Positions 33,832 to 43,028 of a stretch of 61,807 nucleotides of DNA are shown here, in pieces (positions within the stretch are counted from its first letter, which is position 1; every line of letters starts with the position of its first letter). The position numbers were made by a program, and so were the translations under genes. This DNA comes from CAYUMU01 sp964445985 (GTDB lineage: Bacteria; Planctomycetota; Planctomycetia; Pirellulales; S012-138): positions 1 to 61,807 of the forward strand of contig CAYUMU010000031.1 in assembly GCA_964445985.1 (NCBI GenBank), in the 5' to 3' direction. The notes under the pieces are model-generated. The model worked only from the letters and a program-made list of their open reading frames with translations. It was not told where the DNA came from and searched no databases.

Positions 33832-35115
33832 TCATTTCGGTTCAATGCAATATAGAGCTTTGAAGGTTCGCAGGAAGATCTGGCCGTCGGAAACGGCGAT
33901 GGTGGAGTTGCTGCCTTCGCCCAGCCGGTTCAGCGTGATCTCTTCCAGCTTGCTAGGGTTGGCCTTGAAGACGACGGTGTCGCCCTTTTGAGTGGTCACG
34001 TACAAGTTATCGCCGGCCGCGACGATGGAGCCCCAGAGCGAACCGCCCGACAGGCGACCTTCCCACTTGGCCTCGCCGGTGCGCGGGTCGAGGCATTCCA
34101 CCGTGCCATCGGCGTTGGCCATGTACATCAGGCCATCGAGAATTACGCCGGAGCCGATCCGCTGCGGGTTGCGGCGATCGACGCGCCAGAGCCGGGCTTT
34201 CTCGGTGATGTTGCCGGTTCCGCCCGGCGTGAAGGCAATCGCCGGCCCATGGAACCCGCCCATCGCCACGACTACGGGCTTGCCGCCGGCATCCTCGCCA
34301 ATCACGGCCGACGTATAGACCAGGTCGCCCAGGCCGTCGCATTGCCAGATCAGTTTGCCGGTCTGGGGTTCGTAAGACTTCACATGATGCGGGAAGCTGA
34401 CGATGAGTTGTTCTTGGCCGTCGATGGTCGCCAGCAGCGGCGTGCTCCACGAACCGACCCAGTTGCGAGGCCCCTTCTCCAGTCCGCTGGCGCCGCCGGC
34501 CTCGTCGGTTCGCCAGACTTCCTTGCCGGTCTTCTTATCCAAGGCCACCACAAAGGTGCGCTCGCCCGGTCCACAATTGTTGATGACCAGGTCGCCCACA
34601 ATGATCGGGCTGGCCCCGTATCCCCAAATGTGAATGAACTTGCCGAGGTCGACGTTCCAAAGCAGGGTGCCCTGGTAGTCGTAGCAGTACATGCCCGCCG
34701 ACGAGTGCCAAACCACGACCCGTTCGCCATCGCAGGCAGGGGACGAACCGGCGTACGGGTTGGTTTTGTGCGTGGGCTCGTCTTCGGTGTATTCCACCGT
34801 GCGTTCCCAAAGCTGCTGGCCGCTGGTGCGGTCGAAGCAAATCAGGCTGCGCTGTTCTCCGTCGGGAGAGGCCACGGTGACGAACACTTTGCCTCGGCTC
34901 ACCACGGGGCTGCTGTTTCCGGGCGAAGGGAGTTCGGCCCGCCAGGCAATGTTCTGATCGGGCGCCCACTCCACGGCCAGATCTTTTTCGGCGGCGATCC
35001 CCCGCCCGCCCGGCCCCCGAAACTGAGTCCAATCCTCGGCGAGGCTGGCCGGGGAAAACCAAGTGGAAACGAGCGCGGCTGAACCCAGGGCAACCATGAG
35101 TCGGGCGGTGCGCAT
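33832..35115 (-). CDS. Secreted PQQ-like beta-propeller repeat protein
   Basis: A 427-residue protein with a signal peptide (MRTARLMVALGSAALVSTWFSPASLA) followed by a BamB/PQQ-type propeller. It starts EDWTQFRGPGGRGIAAEKDLAVEW, a very common opening in planctomycete PQQ proteins. Repeated blades show the AxDxxTGxxxW-type pattern: FDRTSGQQLWER, DKKTGKEVWRT, EPQTGKLIWQC and DPRTGEAKWEG. No PQQ ligand residues were confirmed, so it may be a plain binding or scaffold protein. The start at 35115 begins the leader; an in-frame ATG at 35322 is possible but adds non-protein-like sequence. The gene is alone. Confidence 0.93.
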   Translation of the reverse strand: MRTARLMVALGSAALVSTWFSPASLAEDWTQFRGPGGRGIAAEKDLAVEWAPDQNIAWRAELPSPGNSSPVVSRGKVFVTVASPDGEQRSLICFDRTSGQQLWERTVEYTEDEPTHKTNPYAGSSPACDGERVVVWHSSAGMYCYDYQGTLLWNVDLGKFIHIWGYGASPIIVGDLVINNCGPGERTFVVALDKKTGKEVWRTDEAGGASGLEKGPRNWVGSWSTPLLATIDGQEQLIVSFPHHVKSYEPQTGKLIWQCDGLGDLVYTSAVIGEDAGGKPVVVAMGGFHGPAIAFTPGGTGNITEKARLWRVDRRNPQRIGSGVILDGLMYMANADGTVECLDPRTGEAKWEGRLSGGSLWGSIVAAGDNLYVTTQKGDTVVFKANPSKLEEITLNRLGEGSNSTIAVSDGQIFLRTFKALYCIEPK

Positions 35116-35359
35116 GGCAAAATTCTCCTCGAAGAAACACGGCGAATGGCTGCTGTCGACAACGGGGTGCGAGAACCATTCCATTGCCGAAGCAATGGAT
35201 CTCGCGGCCATTATAAACCGCGTCTCAGGCAAAAAAACACGCCCAAGTTGGCAGAACCCGTGGAGTATCGCACCCCGTGCGTGCCACAAGCGCCGCCGAT
35301 CGATAAAGCGCGGCAGCGCCACGCGAACCGCCAGTCGGCGCAGCGCGGCTCTCTTATAG

Positions 35360-35499
35360 CTTGGCGTCCTCGCCCAAGAATCCGCGCGGCAGTGTCATTG
35401 CCGCTGAAGGTTCCGCCTCCACGTCCGTTGACGAATGACAGCGCGGGTTCGCTCCGACTGCCCGCTGATCAGAGGCCGCTTTCGGCGAAAGCTGTCTAC
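35360..35499. repeat. About 140-bp interspersed repeat, copy 1
   Basis: The unit begins CTTGGCGTCCTCGCCCAAGA and ends AGCTGTCTAC. It matches 52869-53012 at both ends and in the CCCGCTGATCAG core. The central part differs more. It lies a few bases from the mlaD stop. Confidence 0.65.
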
Positions 35500-35502
35500 T
35501 GT

Positions 35503-37131
35503 TTAGCGGTAGGGGTAACGGCTCGGCGAAGACGACGAGCTGTTCATCGACGATGCCGATTGGGGCGGCTGGACATAGCTCGCCCCAGCGCGGCTGTAGG
35601 TCAAGCGCGGTTGGCTGGGGGGCGTGTATTCGCTGGCCGAGGGCTCCTGGTAGTCGGCCCGCTGGTGGGCGGTTTCCCAGGCGGTGCTCGTGGTGCGGGT
35701 TGCCGCGGGGTAGCTTGGGGTGTGAGCCGGCTGAGTGGCGGACGGGGTCGACGAACGCATGGCAGTCGCATTCGCAGTCGCATCGCGAACCGACGACGAG
35801 GCGCTGGCCGTGCGAACGCCTGGCCGGGCCGACGAGGTGGGGAAGTACGAATCGTCGTAGCCCGAGTTGGGAGGGCAATAGGTATTGCTCTCTTGATAGG
35901 TATTATTGCCGCTGTTGCCGCCGCCGAAGCCAAGGCCGCTGAACAGCCCTCCCGACTTGCTCGTTTGTGAGCCGCTGCTAAATACCACCGGCTTGGCGCC
36001 CGACTTGCGACCTTGCAGGGCTCCGGCCACGCCCAGGCTTTCGGGGTGCCGTGCCAGCTTGTCGGCAAACAGCCGGGCATCGCGAATCACGGGTCGCACT
36101 TCGTAAGTGATGCGGTTGAGGTTCTCGACCAGGTCGTTCACGTTGTCGTACAGCTCGCGATCGTTCAGCAGCCGGCCCACGCTGCTGTCCTGGCGATTGA
36201 GGGCATCGCTAAACACCACAAAGTTTTCCAGCAGCTGATCGAGCTTGCCGGAGCTGTTGCCGAGCTGGCTGAAGAGTTTGTCGGCGTTCTCCAGCACCGG
36301 GCCGCCGCGTTCTCCCAGCGCTTTGGTGAAGGCTTCCAGGCTGCGGAAATTGCGATCGGCCGACTCCATGGTGGATTTCACGTTGCTGACCACGCCTCGG
36401 GCTTCTTCGAACAGCAAGGGGAGTTGCTCGGCGCTGCGCTTGATGTTGCCCTGGAATGATTCGTCGGCAACCACCTTGTTGAGCTCTTCGACCGTTTTGG
36501 ACATTCGCTCGGCGGTAGCGCCCACGTTGTTGGCAGCCGCGCCAATCTTTTCCACGCTTTGCGTGGTGGCCTCGAGCAGTTCTTTCAAGCGTTCTTCGTT
36601 GTTCACCACCACGCCGCGGGCGTCGCGCGCCAGGCCGCCGATGTCGTCGCTGGTTTGGGTGAGCGAAATGGAGAGAGCGTTGAACCGGCCCTGCATTTGA
36701 TCGACGACTTCGAACAGCGAGGGGGCCGCGTCACCTTCAATCTCGCCGCCATCGGTCACGTAGGTAACCGGCGCCTCGCGTTTCATGCTGCGCACAATGG
36801 TAATGACGGAATCGCCGAGCAGCGAGCCGCCGCCGATGCGAGCTCGATCGTCGGTGCGAATTTTGAATTTGTCGCTGATCGAAGTTTCGACCAGCACGCC
36901 GTCTTCGAGCAGTTTCACGCTCTTGACCCGGCCAATCAGCACGCCGCTGAGCCGCACTGGCGTGCGTTCGGCCACGCCCGGCGCTTGGGGGAATTTCATC
37001 CTTACCGTGTATTCTTCGCCAAACCAGCCGCCCGATTCGGTATCGCTGAAGACGAGCACCAGCGTCATGGCGATGATCAGCGTGGCGAACACGATCACGC
37101 CTACCCGAAACTGCATTACGCGTTCGTCCAT
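35503..37131 (-). CDS. mlaD: MlaD/Mce-family lipid-binding protein with long C-terminal tail
   Basis: A 542-residue protein. An N-terminal membrane helix (RVGVIVFATLIIAMTLVLVFSD) is followed by an MCE domain (about residues 35-125, YTVRMKFPQAPGVAERTPVRLSGVLIGRVKSVKL). A long helical/coiled-coil part (about 140-340) follows, then a Ser/Thr/Pro/Tyr-rich unstructured tail. E. coli MlaD is about 183 residues and lacks such a tail, so this form is far longer, closer to multi-domain Mce proteins. The last gene of the mlaE-mlaF-mlaD operon, it probably sits in the inner membrane and carries phospholipid or sterol through the periplasm. Confidence 0.92.
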   Translation of the reverse strand: MDERVMQFRVGVIVFATLIIAMTLVLVFSDTESGGWFGEEYTVRMKFPQAPGVAERTPVRLSGVLIGRVKSVKLLEDGVLVETSISDKFKIRTDDRARIGGGSLLGDSVITIVRSMKREAPVTYVTDGGEIEGDAAPSLFEVVDQMQGRFNALSISLTQTSDDIGGLARDARGVVVNNEERLKELLEATTQSVEKIGAAANNVGATAERMSKTVEELNKVVADESFQGNIKRSAEQLPLLFEEARGVVSNVKSTMESADRNFRSLEAFTKALGERGGPVLENADKLFSQLGNSSGKLDQLLENFVVFSDALNRQDSSVGRLLNDRELYDNVNDLVENLNRITYEVRPVIRDARLFADKLARHPESLGVAGALQGRKSGAKPVVFSSGSQTSKSGGLFSGLGFGGGNSGNNTYQESNTYCPPNSGYDDSYFPTSSARPGVRTASASSSVRDATANATAMRSSTPSATQPAHTPSYPAATRTTSTAWETAHQRADYQEPSASEYTPPSQPRLTYSRAGASYVQPPQSASSMNSSSSSPSRYPYR

Positions 37132-37276
37132 GACAGCCTAATCCCTTGGCCTCAATTGCCGTGAAAAGCGGAGTCGGTGTTCCATGTGGGCCGCGACTGG
37201 TGGTTGAGAACTCATTTCTCACCCGGCTGCCGCGTGCCGTTGCGAAGCGGCCCGGCGTGCCGCGCCGTGGCCTGCT

Positions 37277-38410
37277 TTATGTTTCTTCGTTTGCCGATGA
37301 GGCTGAATATTCGTCGTCGGCGCGAGCGTGGTCGTTGTTGCCGCGGCGATGATTGGTCGAGAGCAACTCCATCAACCGTTCGCGCGCCTCGCCGCGCACA
37401 AACTGCGAAACCCGCTTGTCTTTGGCTTCCAAGATTTCGTGGGGCGTGCCGTCGAACAGGATTTGGGGTTCGTCGTCGTCGAGTCGCGCCAGGGGGTACA
37501 GCATCACCACGCGGTCGGGCACCTTCTGCACGGTTTGCATGTTGTGCGTGACCACGATGCTGGTGACGTGCTTGTGGTCGCGCGTGCGCAGGATCAATTG
37601 ATTGATCACATCGGTCATGATGGGATCGAGACCGGTGGTGGGCTCGTCGTACAGCAGCACCTCGGGGTTCATGGCCAAGGCCCGGGCCAACCCCACGCGT
37701 TTGCGCATCCCACCGGAAAGTTCGGCCGGCTTCTTGCTGACCACGGCCTCGCTCAGGCCGACTTCTTCCAGGCGTTCGCGGACAATGTCATGGATTTCCT
37801 CGTCGGAGTATTTGCCGTGCTGGCGGAGCGGAAAGGCCACGTTTTGGGCCACGGTCAGGCTATCGAACAGGGCCGCTTGCTGGAACACGTAGCCAAAGCG
37901 AATACGCTGTTGGGTGAGCTCGCGCTCCCCCAGGCGGGTGAGGTTTTTGCCGTCGAAGTGCATCTCGCCCTGGGTGGGCGTGACCAGGCCGATCATCGAT
38001 TTGAGCAGCACCGTTTTTCCGCAGCCGCTTTCGCCGATGATGACCAGCGTTTGCCCTTTGGGAATGCCGAGATTGATGTTGCGCAACACCTGCTGCCGTC
38101 CGAACTGCACGCTGAGGTGATCGACGTGCAGGAACGGCTCATCGACCTGATTGCCCGGCGCCGAACCGTGCGGGGCGTGCTGGTCTTCGGCGCCGAACGC
38201 GTGGCCATCGTCTTCGGGAAGTTGGCTGGCTTGGTGCATGGCCGGGCTGCTGGGTTGGGCCGCAAGCTTTTCAGGGCGGCGACAGGAATCGGCGGCGGCG
38301 TTCGTTCTACCGCCGGCCGAAGCCAGCCGATAGGTCAAACTGCGAGGGCTGGGCAACGACCGCCGCGATGCGCCGCGCGAGCGAAGGTTGTCGGTCAGAC
38401 TGGTTGGCAT
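37277..38410 (-). CDS. mlaF: ABC transporter ATP-binding protein, MlaF-like
   Basis: A 377-residue ATPase with Walker A GESGCGKT, Q-loop FGYVFQQAALFDSLTV, signature LSGGMRKRVGLARAL, Walker B VLLYDEPTTGLDP and H-loop VVTHN. The ABC domain begins near residue 95 (FLHVDHLSVQFGRQQVLRNINLGIPKG). The first 90 residues are a rich, probably disordered extension not present in E. coli MlaF (269 residues); an internal ATG at 38239 would remove most of it. The gap to mlaE is 62 bases. The ATPase drives lipid transport across the envelope with MlaE and MlaD. Confidence 0.95.
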   Translation of the reverse strand: MPTSLTDNLRSRGASRRSLPSPRSLTYRLASAGGRTNAAADSCRRPEKLAAQPSSPAMHQASQLPEDDGHAFGAEDQHAPHGSAPGNQVDEPFLHVDHLSVQFGRQQVLRNINLGIPKGQTLVIIGESGCGKTVLLKSMIGLVTPTQGEMHFDGKNLTRLGERELTQQRIRFGYVFQQAALFDSLTVAQNVAFPLRQHGKYSDEEIHDIVRERLEEVGLSEAVVSKKPAELSGGMRKRVGLARALAMNPEVLLYDEPTTGLDPIMTDVINQLILRTRDHKHVTSIVVTHNMQTVQKVPDRVVMLYPLARLDDDEPQILFDGTPHEILEAKDKRVSQFVRGEARERLMELLSTNHRRGNNDHARADDEYSASSANEET

Positions 38411-38472
38411 TGCCGGGTGCTCGGAACGTGAAATGCTTGGTTTGCCGGGAGACGCCGCGGCCCGTCATGCAA

Positions 38473-39351
38473 CTACAACGAAGGAATACGCTGCGGCCAG
38501 ATCAGGTTGCCCAGGGCATCGAGGGCGATGCCCAGGAACAGGTCGAGCAACAGAATGGTCACAAAGGAAAACACGAACGATCGCGTGGCGGCCCGGCCGA
38601 CGCCTTCCGCGCCGGCATCGCAATTGAAGCCGCGGTGGCAGGCGATGAGACCGATGGCGGCCCCGAAGAACAGGCTTTTGAACACGCCAATGAACAGGTC
38701 GTAGTTGCCGACGAAGTTCTTGCTATTCACCCAGTAAAAGTAGTAGTCCACCTTGAGCAGCGTGATGCTGTAAAAGGCGCCGCCGACCACGCCCATAAAG
38801 TCGGCCATGATGGTCAGGGTGGGAATCAGCACCAGGCAGGCCAAAAAGCGGGGAACCACCAGGTACTGAATGGGGTTGGTGCCCATGCTGGCCAGGGCAT
38901 CAATTTGTTCCGTCACGCGCATCGTGCCCAGTTCGGCGGCCATGGCACTGCCCACGCGTCCGGCCAACATGGTGGCCGCCAGCACGGGCCCGAGTTCGCG
39001 AACCAGGGCCATGTTGATCACGGCGCCCAACCGAGTTTCGAGCCCCATCATGCGAAACTGCGAATAGCTCTGCACGGCCAGCACCATGCCAATGAAGGTG
39101 CCGGTGAGGGCGACCACGGGCAGGCTGAGCACGCCGATTTGATAAAAGGCCGGGATCAGCGTTTCTCGCCGCGGCAAGCGCGTGAATAGCCAACGGAGGG
39201 TGCGGAGCGAAAACACCGCCAGGTCGCCCAGGGCGGTGAACCACACAATTACGAGGTGGCCCAGGTCGGTGACCCAGTCTTCCGCAGCTCGAACGGGCGC
39301 GAAACCGCCGCGCCGCGAGGCAGAAGATCGCAGATCGTTGGCGCTGGCCAT
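38473..39351 (-). CDS. mlaE: ABC transporter permease, MlaE-like
   Basis: A 292-residue membrane permease of the MlaE family. It has the hallmark segment RELGPVLAATMLAGRVGSAMAAELGTMRVTEQIDAL, and five or so hydrophobic segments (LPVVALTGTFIGMVLAVQSY, PRFLACLVLIPTLTIMADFMGVVGGAFYS, LFFGAAIGLIACHRGFNC, FVFSFVTILLLDLFLGIAL). It is the first gene of the operon and most likely forms a dimer in the inner membrane with MlaF. Confidence 0.96.
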   Translation of the reverse strand: MASANDLRSSASRRGGFAPVRAAEDWVTDLGHLVIVWFTALGDLAVFSLRTLRWLFTRLPRRETLIPAFYQIGVLSLPVVALTGTFIGMVLAVQSYSQFRMMGLETRLGAVINMALVRELGPVLAATMLAGRVGSAMAAELGTMRVTEQIDALASMGTNPIQYLVVPRFLACLVLIPTLTIMADFMGVVGGAFYSITLLKVDYYFYWVNSKNFVGNYDLFIGVFKSLFFGAAIGLIACHRGFNCDAGAEGVGRAATRSFVFSFVTILLLDLFLGIALDALGNLIWPQRIPSL

Positions 39352-39677
39352 GGAGAGCTGTCACCGCTATGAACCAAAGGTGGGGAAGGCACGCAGACAT
39401 CCGCGCACGCTCGCTGTTCGGGTATCCATCGACCGTGGCGAGTGCGCGGCTTGAAGGGAAATTGCCGGTTGAGCCAGGAATTCCGGTTGTGGAGTTTGGC
39501 TGAGTTTGGTGAATTTGGTGAATTGCGAAGGCAGGGTGGGCTGGCGTAGTCGCGTGCGTGGCGCAAGCAACTGCCTGGAGGAGCTTGCCGCGAGCTGGGC
39601 AAGTATCGCCAGCGGGGCTAGCCTTCTCCCCCATTCCCAGAGTTTTTATGTTCGTCCGGCTATAGTATCCGGCCGGT
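39352..39677. other. Gene-free region upstream of the mla operon
   Basis: The likely promoter region of the mla operon. A short imperfect direct repeat of GAGTTTGGTG/GAATTTGGTG occurs around 39490-39522. No coding frame is supported. Confidence 0.4.
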
Positions 39678-39938
39678 TCACCAACCGTAGTAGTAATTGG
39701 GAACGCGGTACTGCGGGAAGTAGAACGTGCGATAGGGAATCGTGCCGGGGGCGTAATAGATGTAGGGGTACGGCTGCGGCACGGGCGAGGTGTAGTACGA
39801 ATAGGGCCGGTATCCGTATCCATATCCGTAAGGCGAATAGCCGCCGTAGTATTGAGCCTTGGCCGGCGATGCCAACGCGGTGGCCAGAATTCCCACGGCC
39901 AGAACGGCCAAGCCAAGCGAAGACAGCTTTTTGAACAT
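39678..39938 (-). CDS. Small secreted tyrosine/glycine/proline-rich protein
   Basis: An 86-residue protein with a strong signal peptide (MFKKLSSLGLAVLAVGILATALASPAKA) and a mature part of about 58 residues almost entirely of Tyr, Pro, Gly and Ser (QYYGGYSPYGYGYGYRPY). The GGAGTT ribosome site precedes ATG at 39938. Such composition suggests an envelope-associated or extracellular low-complexity protein, possibly cross-linkable through tyrosine. No family was recognised. It is divergent from the EF-hand gene. Confidence 0.8.
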   Translation of the reverse strand: MFKKLSSLGLAVLAVGILATALASPAKAQYYGGYSPYGYGYGYRPYSYYTSPVPQPYPYIYYAPGTIPYRTFYFPQYRVPNYYYGW

Positions 39939-40310
39939 GACGTGAACTCCTTGAGCAGCGAACTGGGCCAAACGAGGGGAGCCGCGGGCGGATGCCCACC
40001 GCCGGCAGAATCGATCGAACCGATCCCATTGTTGCGCGGCCGCGGCGTTTTGGCGAGTTTCATTCTGCAACCTGCTGGCCGGCGTGGCTGGCGCCGCTTG
40101 CGCGGAGTTTGTCGAGAATAACTCCCCCCAACTGGACACCTGGGAGTTATGGCTTTGGGGGGGAACTCGCGCTTCGCTCCCAGAAGAACCTTTGCGGCTG
40201 AGCGGGGTTTACCCATAATGGAGACCAGGCAGCAAACCGGTTTAACCTGGTGGGCGCCGCCCCCCGTTCACTACCTGGATTAACTTCCGCCAGCCCCCCG
40301 GAGCGAGTCG
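39939..40310. other. Divergent spacer with a perfect 9-bp hairpin
   Basis: No coding frame is supported. ATAACTCCC (40118-40126) pairs with GGGAGTTAT (40142-40150). The region lies between the leftward small secreted protein and the rightward EF-hand gene, so promoters are expected. Confidence 0.4.
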
Positions 40311-41930
40311 ATGCCAATGACTTGCGTTCTGAGAGCCAAGATAACCGCGTATGCCCGGAGCCCCCTGCCTGCCCAGGCAAGCGGTCTTGCGAGGCTCTTT
40401 ACCGCCGTTGCGCCCGCGTTATTTGTTGGGGCAGCGGTGCTCGGTTGGGGGAGCACGGCCCAGGCGCAGCCCAGCCCTGGCGATTTTATTAGCCGGATGG
40501 ATACCAACGGCAATGGCCTGCTCGACCCGGGCGAGGTTTCCGACCGGGCCAAGGGCTTTTTGGAGTCTGCCCTGGCCGAGAAGGGCTACAAGCTCGATCG
40601 GCCCATCCCCATCGACAAGGTCTCCGAGATCATGCGCGAACGGTTCGACCGCATGCGGCGAGAGCGGGAGTCAAGCGGTAGTTCCAGTTCGCGCTCCAGT
40701 CGCGACAGTGACCGGCGTGACGATGATCGCCGCCGCGATGACGATCGCCGGCGAGAGGATGACCGAAGTCGCTCCTCTGGCAATGATCGCGATAAGCCGG
40801 CCCTGGCCCTGGTGCCTGGCTTTGGCAACGAATTTGAACTCGTTCCCGTGCAGGGCTTCGAAGGTCTGAGCGAGACGGACGATTCATGGGAAGAACTTTA
40901 CGATCGCCGCACGCTCGACACCGTGCGCGATATGATTCGGCGTTACGATCGCAACGACAATGGCGTGCTCGACCGCGACGAGTGGAAACACGGTTCCTGG
41001 CGAACGCCTCCGGAAGATTCGGACCTTGATAAAGACGGCCGTTTGACTCGCAAAGAACTGGCAATTCGCATCGCGGGCCTTCGTGCCGAGGAAAGCTCGC
41101 GAGATGGCGACCGGGGAAGCGATCGCGGCGGCTTCAGTAGCCGGGGCGGTTCGTTCGGATCGCGCGATTCCGGTGGCGGCTCCTTCGGATCGCGTGATTC
41201 CGGGGGCGGATTCTTCGGTTCTCGCGATTTCGGCGGCGGTCTTGGCGGAGACCGGCCGACTTCCAGTTCGAATTCCAGCAGTGCCACCAAGCGGGAGCCA
41301 ACGCCCCTCAGTAACCGGTTTCGCACCCCCACCGAGCGGTTGCCCAAGGGCCTGCCGGAGTGGTTTGCCCGCAAAGACACCTCGGCCGATGGGCAAGTCT
41401 CCATGGCGGAGTTTGCCTTGGATTGGAATGCCGACGAAATCGCGGCTTTCCGCCGCTGGGACCATAACGGCGATGGGCTCATTTCCCCCAGCGAATGCTT
41501 GATGGGAGAAAAGACGACCGAAATTGCTGCCTCCAGCAGCATCAGTTCCAGCAATGTCGCCTCTAACAGTTCGTCACCGGCTGTCGCGTCCACCTCGACA
41601 ACCTCTGCCTCGACGACCTCACGGTCTTCCTCGTCTCAGCGCTTTGGTTCGAGCGGTTACAGCCGCCCCTCGGGCTCGAGTTCCCCAGGCTCCACCGCCA
41701 GCGTCACAAGCAGCGCTCCCGCCGCTGCGAGTTCAGGTGCCTCAAGTTCAGGCAGTTCGGGTTCGAGTAAGTACGTCGATTACTACACGAACTTGTTTCG
41801 CTCGCGCGACGAAAACAAGAACGGCAGTCTGGAAGGGAGCGAGATCACCACCTCCATCGCTCGGGCGGATCGCAACAACGACGGCAAGATCACCCTGCAG
41901 GAATTGCTGGAAACCTACACCGGCCGCTAA
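40311..41930 (+). CDS. EF-hand domain protein with low-complexity linkers
   Basis: A 539-residue protein with an N-terminal hydrophobic leader (LARLFTAVAPALFVGAAVLGWGSTAQA). Seven EF-hand-like calcium loops are spaced along it: DTNGNGLLDPGE, DRNDNGVLDRDE, DLDKDGRLTRKE, DTSADGQVSMAE, DHNGDGLISPSE, DENKNGSLEGSE and DRNNDGKITLQE. They lie between Arg/Asp/Ser-rich and Ser/Thr-rich linkers (RDSDRRDDDRRRDDDRRRED and SSSNVASNSSSP). The protein is probably secreted and calcium-binding. The start ATG at 40311 precedes the leader. The next gene starts 36 bases after its stop, so co-transcription is possible. Confidence 0.88.
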   Translation: MPMTCVLRAKITAYARSPLPAQASGLARLFTAVAPALFVGAAVLGWGSTAQAQPSPGDFISRMDTNGNGLLDPGEVSDRAKGFLESALAEKGYKLDRPIPIDKVSEIMRERFDRMRRERESSGSSSSRSSRDSDRRDDDRRRDDDRRREDDRSRSSGNDRDKPALALVPGFGNEFELVPVQGFEGLSETDDSWEELYDRRTLDTVRDMIRRYDRNDNGVLDRDEWKHGSWRTPPEDSDLDKDGRLTRKELAIRIAGLRAEESSRDGDRGSDRGGFSSRGGSFGSRDSGGGSFGSRDSGGGFFGSRDFGGGLGGDRPTSSSNSSSATKREPTPLSNRFRTPTERLPKGLPEWFARKDTSADGQVSMAEFALDWNADEIAAFRRWDHNGDGLISPSECLMGEKTTEIAASSSISSSNVASNSSSPAVASTSTTSASTTSRSSSSQRFGSSGYSRPSGSSSPGSTASVTSSAPAAASSGASSSGSSGSSKYVDYYTNLFRSRDENKNGSLEGSEITTSIARADRNNDGKITLQELLETYTGR

Positions 41931-41966
41931 GGAGCGCGGACTCGCGAGAGGGGGGAGGTTGATAGC

Positions 41967-43028
41967 GTGCGGACTTCCGCGGCAGTGCGAATTTTGTTGG
42001 AAGCAAGCCTGGACTACGCCGGGCTGTTTCCGCCGGCCAGGTTGAGCTTGCCGGCGGCCTGGCGAGAATACCGGCGGGCAGCCGCATCGCCCGAGCGTTG
42101 GTTGCTGCGGAGCTTTGTGTGCCCTGCCGCGCGGTTGGGCGAATTGGCCGAGTTGGCAATCGCGGAGCCTGCTCCACCGCTTCAGCCGGGGCTGTTCTCG
42201 GTGATTGGCAGCCAGCCAGCGGAGCCGGGCGACTGGGAACGGCAGGCGGAAGCCGACGCCGACGCAATGGGGGCCTTTTATCAGACGATGAAATCTTTTC
42301 ATCGGACTCAGCGGTCGCCGATGTTTTCCGACGATTTGGGCGACGCCTTCAACTTGCATTTGAGCTACGAAACGCGGTTGCCGGCGACTGGCGTTGCGGC
42401 TGCTCAGCCAGGCCAGCGTATGTTGCAACTGTTTGCGGAGCGGGGCGTGCCGTGCTCCTCGCTCTTCATGGAGACTGCGCTGGGAGCTTTTGAAGCGAGT
42501 TGGGGGGCGTCCTTCGTGGACGGCCTGGGTTGGAAGTTTCGCACCGGGGGTCTGGAAGCGTCGGCGTTTCCCACGGTGGACCAGCTTGCCGAGGCCGTCG
42601 TCGAGTTGGCGCTGTTACCCAAGCCCTCGCTATCATCCATGGACATGCCGCCGCGGTGCTGGAAGGCAACAGCCGGTCTGCATCATGCGCTGCCTTATTA
42701 CGACAAGGCGCTGGGCGTCACCATGCAGGGCTTCTTGAATGTGTTCCTGGCGGCCACGCTTACTCGTGCGATGGCTCAAGCCAGCGCTAGCGGCTCCGCG
42801 GCCGCGGAGCCAGGGCAACTCAAGCACACCTTGCGGAACCTCGCTCGCGAGTTGTTGAACAACAGCCGCGGGGCATCCATTCGCTGGCATCACGACGGCG
42901 TGCAATGGGGGGATGCCCAGGCTTCGCTTGGTGAAATCCGTGAGGCACGGCGATACGGACTGGTGTCGTTCGGCAGTTGTAGTTTTGCCGAGCCGGTCGC
43001 CGAGTTGCAGGCATTGCAGCTATTGTAA
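41967..43028 (+). CDS. Hypothetical conserved-looking protein
   Basis: A 353-residue protein without recognised domains. It has no signal peptide. It contains conserved-looking stretches such as LLEASLDYAGLFPPARLSLPAAWREYRR, GWKFRTGGLEASAFPTVDQLAEAV, PRCWKATAGLHHALPYYD and WHHDGVQWGDAQASLGEIREARRYGLVSFGSCSF. The start is GTG at 41967, and the gap to the EF-hand gene is 36 bases. A YGLVSFGSCSF ending before EPVAELQAL suggests a complete C-terminus. It could be an enzyme of unknown type. Confidence 0.75.
   Translation: MRTSAAVRILLEASLDYAGLFPPARLSLPAAWREYRRAAASPERWLLRSFVCPAARLGELAELAIAEPAPPLQPGLFSVIGSQPAEPGDWERQAEADADAMGAFYQTMKSFHRTQRSPMFSDDLGDAFNLHLSYETRLPATGVAAAQPGQRMLQLFAERGVPCSSLFMETALGAFEASWGASFVDGLGWKFRTGGLEASAFPTVDQLAEAVVELALLPKPSLSSMDMPPRCWKATAGLHHALPYYDKALGVTMQGFLNVFLAATLTRAMAQASASGSAAAEPGQLKHTLRNLARELLNNSRGASIRWHHDGVQWGDAQASLGEIREARRYGLVSFGSCSFAEPVAELQALQLL

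Noticed and set aside
33832..33991. A possible extension of the purC frame upstream of 33674
   Set aside because: The extension encodes the palindrome and is not present in PurC proteins; the start at 33674 fits the family.
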